The position numbers and the translations under genes are program-made. Source: Bryobacterales bacterium (GTDB lineage: Bacteria; Acidobacteriota; Terriglobia; Bryobacterales; Bryobacteraceae). From it: 9,102 nucleotides of DNA. Below are positions 1 to 4,828 of this stretch, piece by piece (positions within the stretch are counted from its first letter, which is position 1; the number at the start of each line of letters is the position of its first letter). Below the pieces are notes generated by a model. That model made no database searches. It saw only the letters and a program-made list of their open reading frames with translations, and was not told where the DNA came from. The stretch is from contig DNFG01000123.1 of assembly GCA_003487005.1 (NCBI GenBank), forward strand, positions 470-9,571, written 5' to 3'.

Positions 1-1
1 G

Positions 2-835
2 GATGTCATTGGCAAACTGCGGGTGGAGCGCTACGTGATGGCGGCGGCGGACGCGGCGGTCGCGGGCGGGCGGTGGGTGGTGTCGCTGGACCCGGATTTC
101 TCGAAGCGGCTGTTGGCCCGGGAAGCGAGGGGGGTGGCGGACTGGCGGCGGTTGATGGCGCATGTGCGGTTCTTCGAGGAACATCGGGAATGGGCGGACC
201 TGCCGCCGGCCGGGGCGCTGGCGGTTTTGCAGGACGCAGAGTCGGGGGCGCTGATTTCGGGGGGGCTGTTGGACATGATCGGGGCGCGGCACACGCCGGC
301 GCGGCCGGTGGCGACCCGGCATCTGTCGCAGGAACGGCTGGCGGGAACGCGCGTGCTGGTGAACATTGAGCCGGGGTCGGTCCCGGAGGGGGCGCGGGGG
401 GTGCTGGCGGAGTACGAGGCGGCAGGGAACGTGGTGATCGCGCCGCCGGAGGGGTTCCGGTTTCCGGCGATGGCGGACTACCAGTTGTCGCTCGAACGGC
501 TGTCCAAAGAGGATCATGACCGGCTGGATGGCGTCTGGAAGCGGGTGACGGCAACGATCGGGCGCAGCAATCTGGGGGCGCGGGTCTTCAATGCGCCAGG
601 GATGTTGTCGCGGCTGTTGGGGGAGGCCGGGGGCGGGCGGCGTGTGCTGTATCTGGTGAACTACACGGATTACCAGGCGGAATCGATCACCGTTTGGCTG
701 CCGGAGCGGTTCCGGAAAGCGCGGCTGCATTTGCCGGGCGGAGAGGTGCGGGAGTTGGAGCCATACCGCGTGGAGGAGGGTTGGGGGGTGGATATCGAAG
801 TGATCGGGACGGTGGCGGCGCTGGAAGTGGAGTAG
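2..835 (+). CDS. C-terminal part of a glycosidase-like protein (5' truncated)
   Basis: The reading frame is open to the left edge, so the true start lies outside the window. A GTG at 23 and an ATG at 38 are in frame but have no evident ribosome binding site. About 277 residues are visible. The first ~60 residues are helical and rich in W, R and E, and could be the end of a TIM barrel. The next ~90 (from about PAGALAVLQD to VVIAPPEG) have the alternating strand/helix pattern of a Rossmann- or GATase-like domain, as found after the barrel in beta-galactosidase-type enzymes. The last ~65, from VLYLVNYTDY, look like a small beta-sandwich. No catalytic residues can be assigned because the presumed barrel is missing. 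The codons strongly prefer G in third position (GCG, GGG, CTG, GTG). It converges on the dockerin gene and shares no operon with it. The assignment is from fold-like pattern only; it may be a family of unknown function. Confidence 0.5.
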   Translation, partial: DVIGKLRVERYVMAAADAAVAGGRWVVSLDPDFSKRLLAREARGVADWRRLMAHVRFFEEHREWADLPPAGALAVLQDAESGALISGGLLDMIGARHTPARPVATRHLSQERLAGTRVLVNIEPGSVPEGARGVLAEYEAAGNVVIAPPEGFRFPAMADYQLSLERLSKEDHDRLDGVWKRVTATIGRSNLGARVFNAPGMLSRLLGEAGGGRRVLYLVNYTDYQAESITVWLPERFRKARLHLPGGEVRELEPYRVEEGWGVDIEVIGTVAALEVE

Positions 836-857
836 GCGGGCGGCGAACGGCGCCCGC
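836..857 (+). terminator. Hairpin directly after the stop codon, possible terminator
   Basis: GCGGGCG (836-842) and CGCCCGC (851-857) form a perfect 7-bp GC-only stem with an 8-base loop, starting on the base after the TAG at 833-835. No T-tract follows, so it is not a textbook intrinsic terminator. A weaker second stem, CCGGG 908-912 with CCCGG 922-926, is followed by TTTC. Since the two genes converge here, either could serve the + strand gene or both genes. Confidence 0.4.
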
Positions 858-959
858 TCAGGAGGCGGCACCCAAATGGGCGCGCCGGTTCACCGGGGCG
901 TGGCCGCCCGGGGGAGGGAAGCCCGGTTTCACCTCGAGTCAGCGCCCCCCCCCCGGCGT
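858..959. other. Convergent spacer with a C10 homopolymer
   Basis: This is the rest of the 124-base spacer between two convergent stop codons. It holds the weak stem at 908-926 and a run of ten C at 945-954, close to the stop codon of the minus-strand gene (960-962). No coding frame or regulatory motif was recognised. Confidence 0.5.
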
Positions 960-3900
960 TTACTGGCACCGCGTCCCGGCGGGGAGGCGGGACGAGACCA
1001 GGCTCACGTCCCGGACGTCGATGACGCCGTCGGAGTTGATGTCGGCGCGGACATCATAGCGCGGAGTGCCTCGCCAGGCGCCGAATGCGGCGCGCACGAG
1101 CGAAACGTCCACGCAATCGATGCGGGTGTCATTGTTGACATCGCCGGCGCGGGTCACCAGCAGGGTGAAGACCTGGGTGGCCGCGGGAGCCACACCGTTG
1201 TCCACGGTGATGGTGAGCGGATAGGCGCCGGTCGTGCCGGGCTGGGGGATTCCGGAGATCACGCCGGTTCCGACCGGCAGACCGGCTCCAATGCCGTCGG
1301 TATCGCGGAAGGTCAGGCCCGCGGGCAGAGTTCCGCTGAGAGAGAAGCGCATCGCCTTCGAAGTGAGGCCGGGAATCCCCTCGACGCTCGCCCGCGGGAA
1401 TCCGGAGGCCGTCACCTGGAACCTGGTGTTGAGACCGAGGGGGAAGATGGCCATGTCGGGAGACGTCACCCGGGGGCGCTCCAGGACGACCAATCGCATC
1501 TCCCGGGTCATGGTCTCGATCGGACTCGTCATCGTCAGAAGAGGCCTGTATTCGCCGCCAGAACCCACGGGCGGCTGGCCGCTGAGTCCGAAGTTGCCGA
1601 ACGAACCGGGCTGGAAGGTGACATTGGGCGGCAGTTCGCCGGCGAGGCTGGTGGTGATGCCGGGCAGGGTTCCCGTCCCGAGGAACGACATCTCAAAGTC
1701 TGTGCTGAGGATCGCATGGAGCGGGTCGGGAAACACAGGGCGGACGCGAGCCTGGATGGAGTAGTTCGGGGAGCTGCATTGAGGCGTGGGGGGAAGCGAT
1801 CCGGCGGCGTAGGCCTGGAGGGTGAAGTTGTACGTGGCCGGTTGGGTGGGCGGATTGCCGGTGAGCAGGCCGGAATCCGGGCCGGTGCGGGTGACGTTGA
1901 GCCAGGAAGGCTTGTCGCCGCAGGGGAAGATGAAGCTGACCGGCGTGATGGCGCCGGTGGTGGAGATGGGGAGTTCATTGACGCCCGTGGGAGTGCCCGC
2001 CGTGCTGCGACTGGCGAACAGGGCGGTGGTGGGGGACGTGATCGAGGCGGCCGGCGAAGGAGAATCCCGGAAAACCGCGCTTTTCGAATCCGACGTGATG
2101 CCATTGCTGGCGGTGAGCGTGCAGGAGGGCGGGAAGTGGAGCGAGCCGTCGAGTGGGCGTCCGGACAGCGTGCCCCGGAAGGTGATCGTACCGTCGCCAT
2201 TGTCCGAGAAGGTGACCTGGCCGGAGCTCGACAGGTTGCCCGCTATGCAGTTCAGCGCCGGACGCGGAGATCCCGCCACGGTGACCGTGTGGGTGAACGG
2301 GACGCCCGCCATGAAAGTGACGTCGGTCGGTGTCAGGATCTGGACAGGCGTGCTGAGCGTGGCGGTGAAGTTCTGCTGCGCGCCTTCCAGCCCATTGGAG
2401 GCGCTCAATATCAGCGGATAGACTCCGGCGGGGGTGCCGGAGCCACTGTACGAGACGCGCGCCCGGCCGGCGCCCAGGACGTCTGAACCCTGAAAGCTGA
2501 AACCGGCCGGCAATGGGGACAGGAGGCTGATGGAGGGCGCAGGCTGACCAATGGCGGTGATCTCGAAACTGGAAGCCGACCCGGCGGCGAAGGTTCCCGA
2601 GGAGGTGCTGGTGAACTCGGGCGTGCCTGCGACGGCGAGGGTGATGTTGTTGCCGTCCCCGTCCTTGAGTTTAAGTGCGGTGGTGGAGTACGCCGAGCAG
2701 GCGGAGAGGTCGGCCGCCAGAGGGAGACCGTTGGACCCGGATTCGCAGACGCGGTCGGTGTCGGCGGCTTCGTTCTTGGCGACGATGAAGCGGAAGGCGA
2801 CACGGGACGCGGTGTATCTTTTGCCGCTCCAGTCGCGGAAGCGGAAGGCGGGCGAGAGTTCGGTGACGGAGTGGCCGCCGGGGGCCACTCCGTTGTGGGT
2901 GAGCCACCCGCCGACGGCCTTCGCGGTGAATCTGACGCCAAACCAGTCGCTATAAGTGAAGGTGGCGTGGGTTTGCGGCGCGCCCCCCTCGGGGGTGATG
3001 ACAAACGGACGCCCGCTGCCGGTGGGGAGCGGGTTGGAGGACGGGAAGTCGGGCAGAGTGGCCTCGGTGTAGACCAGCATGAGCTTGTAGAGCCCGACGT
3101 TATTGCGGGCGAAACCCTCGAGATCGGGCTTGTTGGACTGGAGGCGCTGCAGATCGGCGTCCAGGGCGGCGAGGCGTTTGAGGTTTTCCTCGTTCATCGC
3201 CACCTGATAGGTCGCGATGGCCCCGATGATGATGGCGACCGCGACGATCGCAATCGGCCCCGAGATCGCGGCGCCCTTGAGCCCGGCGACGATGAGGGTC
3301 TTGCCGGCGTACATCCCTCCGCCCGCCAGAAGATAACCGCCGATGGTGCTGGCGTAAAAACCGGCCAGGGCGACGGCGCTCGCGACGGCGAGTGCGGCGC
3401 TGGATTCGAGGTCGTGGCCCATCTCCTCGAGGGCCTTCGTCCCCCCCGTGGTGTTGCCCACTCTCTGTCCGTAGGTGTTCTTCAACGCCGCGCCGAGGAA
3501 GTAGTCGCGGGACGGCATCGGGGGGGCGATACTGAACAGCACCGACAGATCTCCGCTCACCCCGCAATAGACCGAGCCGTCGTAGGAAAGGCCGTGGGCC
3601 TCAGCCACCTGCGCATCGGGCCTCCAGCGGCACTTGTCGGCCTGCCACCGGTTGCGGTCGGCAATCGCCGCCTCATAGAGCGATTTCTCCCGCGCCCAGA
3701 CCAGGTTCTGGAACCAGTCATAGATGGCCGCTTCCTCGGCGTTCCGGTCGGACTTCGGCTTCGTGATGATCGCGATCAGAGTCGTGAACATGTGGGCGCG
3801 GATCTGGCTGCGCAGCGCGAGGCGCCCATACTGGTAGATCCACGACGCCTCCTGCGCCGGAATCTCGTTCCGCGCCAGCCAGTCCTGGACAGCCAGCCGT

Positions 3901-4097
3901 TCGAGGTTCTGATCGGCGGAGCAGTACTGCAGAATGGCGCTCTGGCCGATCGGCGGGTTCGTGGGCAGACACAGCCCCTGGGCCGAGGCCTGGGGCACCG
4001 TCCGGAGTTCCGGAACCACCGGGAGATGTCCGGCCAGCAGCACACACAACAGGATCGCGAGGGGAGAGCGGTACCAGGTGATTTTCGTGAGCGTCAT
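960..4097 (-). CDS. Secreted Ig-like repeat protein with C-terminal dockerin
   Basis: 1045 residues. A signal peptide is visible: K5 and R10, then a hydrophobic core about 12-22, with probable cleavage after A37-S38-A39. Residues ~42-230 are a helical, cysteine-containing N-terminal region (C43, C59, C156, C178) that I do not recognise. Residues ~233-298 form two long hydrophobic, glycine/alanine-rich segments, followed by a charged coiled-coil-like stretch (~301-325). Residues 381-436 contain a duplicated DW-G-R-[FY]-TA motif. From ~490 to 982 there are about five Ig-like units of the He_PIG type, several with a cysteine pair (617/659, 726/774). The C-terminus is a type I-like dockerin: calcium loop 1 has D986, N988, D990, D997 and loop 2 has D1019, N1021, D1023, D1030, each followed by VSLV. 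No glycosidase, lipase or protease domain was seen. The ATG at 4097 has GAGGA 6 bases upstream and lies 13 bases after the cohesin-like gene, so the two are probably co-translated. The likely role is a surface or extracellular protein docked on a cohesin. The dockerin call is firm; the overall function is unknown. Confidence 0.85.
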   Translation of the reverse strand: MTLTKITWYRSPLAILLCVLLAGHLPVVPELRTVPQASAQGLCLPTNPPIGQSAILQYCSADQNLERLAVQDWLARNEIPAQEASWIYQYGRLALRSQIRAHMFTTLIAIITKPKSDRNAEEAAIYDWFQNLVWAREKSLYEAAIADRNRWQADKCRWRPDAQVAEAHGLSYDGSVYCGVSGDLSVLFSIAPPMPSRDYFLGAALKNTYGQRVGNTTGGTKALEEMGHDLESSAALAVASAVALAGFYASTIGGYLLAGGGMYAGKTLIVAGLKGAAISGPIAIVAVAIIIGAIATYQVAMNEENLKRLAALDADLQRLQSNKPDLEGFARNNVGLYKLMLVYTEATLPDFPSSNPLPTGSGRPFVITPEGGAPQTHATFTYSDWFGVRFTAKAVGGWLTHNGVAPGGHSVTELSPAFRFRDWSGKRYTASRVAFRFIVAKNEAADTDRVCESGSNGLPLAADLSACSAYSTTALKLKDGDGNNITLAVAGTPEFTSTSSGTFAAGSASSFEITAIGQPAPSISLLSPLPAGFSFQGSDVLGAGRARVSYSGSGTPAGVYPLILSASNGLEGAQQNFTATLSTPVQILTPTDVTFMAGVPFTHTVTVAGSPRPALNCIAGNLSSSGQVTFSDNGDGTITFRGTLSGRPLDGSLHFPPSCTLTASNGITSDSKSAVFRDSPSPAASITSPTTALFASRSTAGTPTGVNELPISTTGAITPVSFIFPCGDKPSWLNVTRTGPDSGLLTGNPPTQPATYNFTLQAYAAGSLPPTPQCSSPNYSIQARVRPVFPDPLHAILSTDFEMSFLGTGTLPGITTSLAGELPPNVTFQPGSFGNFGLSGQPPVGSGGEYRPLLTMTSPIETMTREMRLVVLERPRVTSPDMAIFPLGLNTRFQVTASGFPRASVEGIPGLTSKAMRFSLSGTLPAGLTFRDTDGIGAGLPVGTGVISGIPQPGTTGAYPLTITVDNGVAPAATQVFTLLVTRAGDVNNDTRIDCVDVSLVRAAFGAWRGTPRYDVRADINSDGVIDVRDVSLVSSRLPAGTRCQ

Positions 4098-4103
4098 GGG
4101 GAG

Positions 4104-4108
4104 TCCTC
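4104..4108 (-). promoter_or_regulatory. Ribosome binding site of the dockerin gene
   Basis: GAGGA on the minus strand, 6 bases before the ATG at 4097, inside the 13-base gap between the two genes. It supports this start and translation from a shared mRNA. Confidence 0.7.
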
Positions 4109-4110
4109 GT

Positions 4111-4677
4111 TTAGCGGCGTTTCAGGGCCAGCAGGCCGAATGCGGTGAAAACCAGAAGCAGCGTGGACGGCTCGGGGACGGGCGCGCCCGCTTCCGCCAC
4201 CTCGACGTTTCCTGACTGAATATCGAAGGCCAGATCCAGGAACTGGGCATCGAGCAGAACCACGCTGAGCGGATCCGCGGTCACAGTCCCACTACCGGGG
4301 CCCAGCGCGCTGAAATTGACCCGGAACAGCGGCCCGGTGGTGACCATCTCGTCCAGGCCGGAAAGGGCGCTGGCGATGAAGGAGACGGTGAGCAGGTGAT
4401 TGTCTATGAATCCAGGAGAAAAGAATATGCCGTTGGCGGCGAAATAGCCGAGTTCCTCGACGCTCTCGGCCTCCAGGAACGATGGGAACAGGATGTCCAT
4501 CTGATACGCGGTCAGGCTCTCGCCGGCCTGCAGTTCGACGCCCACGGTCACGCTCAGCGATTGCCCGGCGCTGACGGGCGAAGGTGAGCTGAACGTGAGT
4601 GTCGCCGCTTGACTGCCCACGGCGAGGGCCGCCGCCAGCAAGGTCTTCGCGACCGGTTTCCAGAAAGAGAGTTGCAT
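4111..4677 (-). CDS. Cohesin-like protein with PEP-CTERM sorting tail
   Basis: 188 residues from the ATG at 4677. I chose this start over an in-frame GTG at 4704 because GGAGGAA sits just upstream and because it leaves a clean signal peptide: K7 and K11, hydrophobic core ~12-20, cleavage near SQA/AT at 22-26. Residues ~26-160 fit a cohesin-type beta-sandwich. There is an opening strand, then VSAGQSLSVTVGVEL, a YQMDILFP strand near 58-65, and later the motifs LLTVSF, GPLFRVNFSALGPG and VVLLDAQ. These match the usual pattern of cohesins (PF00963) and of cohesin-like domains in PEP-CTERM proteins. The tail is textbook PEP-CTERM: VPEPST (167-172), a hydrophobic helix, and a final KRR. Known proteins of this class are cut and placed in the outer envelope by an exosortase, but none is encoded here. 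The next gene encodes a dockerin, its expected partner type. The PEP-CTERM call is nearly certain; the cohesin call is good but rests on sequence pattern only. Confidence 0.85.
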   Translation of the reverse strand: MQLSFWKPVAKTLLAAALAVGSQAATLTFSSPSPVSAGQSLSVTVGVELQAGESLTAYQMDILFPSFLEAESVEELGYFAANGIFFSPGFIDNHLLTVSFIASALSGLDEMVTTGPLFRVNFSALGPGSGTVTADPLSVVLLDAQFLDLAFDIQSGNVEVAEAGAPVPEPSTLLLVFTAFGLLALKRR

Positions 4678-4681
4678 CCGT

Positions 4682-4688
4682 TTCCTCC
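4682..4688 (-). promoter_or_regulatory. Ribosome binding site that decides the cohesin-like gene start
   Basis: On the minus strand this reads GGAGGAA. The GGAGG core (4684-4688) ends 6 bases before the ATG at 4677. It lies inside the alternative reading frame from the GTG at 4704, which makes the shorter protein the better call. Confidence 0.8.
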
Positions 4689-4730
4689 AAGGGAGACCCG
4701 CCACCCGGCGGCGGCGAGTCGCGGCATCCT

Positions 4731-4746
4731 GGCCAGGTTCCTGGCC
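4731..4746 (-). promoter_or_regulatory. Perfect inverted repeat in the cohesin-like gene leader
   Basis: GGCCAGG, two bases, CCTGGCC: 7-base arms, perfect. The left arm is also part of the palindrome CCTGGCCAGG at 4728-4737, so TCCTGGCC occurs twice, 12 bases apart. It lies 54-69 bases upstream of the ATG at 4677. It could be a dyad operator, an mRNA stem-loop, or part of the end of the kinase transcript. No T-tract follows on the minus strand, so a simple terminator is unlikely. On the minus strand the centre reads GGAACC, which resembles ECF -35 elements, but I see no convincing -10. Confidence 0.5.
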
Positions 4747-4757
4747 GATCCCAGCTT

Positions 4758-4770
4758 CTTCTGACAGAAG
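4758..4770. repeat. Short perfect palindrome in the same spacer
   Basis: CTTCTG-A-CAGAAG, 6-base arms around one central base, 11 bases from the inverted repeat at 4731-4746. It may be an operator half of a paired site. The rest of the spacer (4678-4828) has a run of seven T at 4809-4815 and no clear -35/-10 pair. Confidence 0.4.
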
Positions 4771-4828
4771 TGAGAGCAGGGGTGCGAACTCGGAAGCGAA
4801 AACGAAACTTTTTTTGCGCGATTGGCGG

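Noticed and set aside
876..2486. A 536-codon open frame on the + strand, antisense to the dockerin gene
   Set aside because: Low-complexity G/R/A/E-rich translation without recognisable motifs. The dockerin and Ig-like repeats on the other strand explain the region.
2871..4148. A 425-codon open frame on the + strand, antisense to the N-terminal half of the dockerin protein
   Set aside because: Shadow frame: no signal peptide, no motifs, and it crosses two minus-strand gene boundaries.
4678..4704. Longer cohesin-like protein from a GTG at 4704
   Set aside because: The strong GGAGGAA site lies inside this extension and serves the ATG at 4677, which also gives a normal signal peptide.
4770..4800. 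Sigma-54-like promoter (TCGCAC...TGC) upstream of the cohesin-like gene
   Set aside because: The spacing between the -24-like and -12-like elements is too short for the consensus, and the match is partial.
4809..4815. T7 run as the terminator of the kinase gene
   Set aside because: The run is T on the + strand, so A in the kinase mRNA, and no stem precedes it in the direction of kinase transcription.
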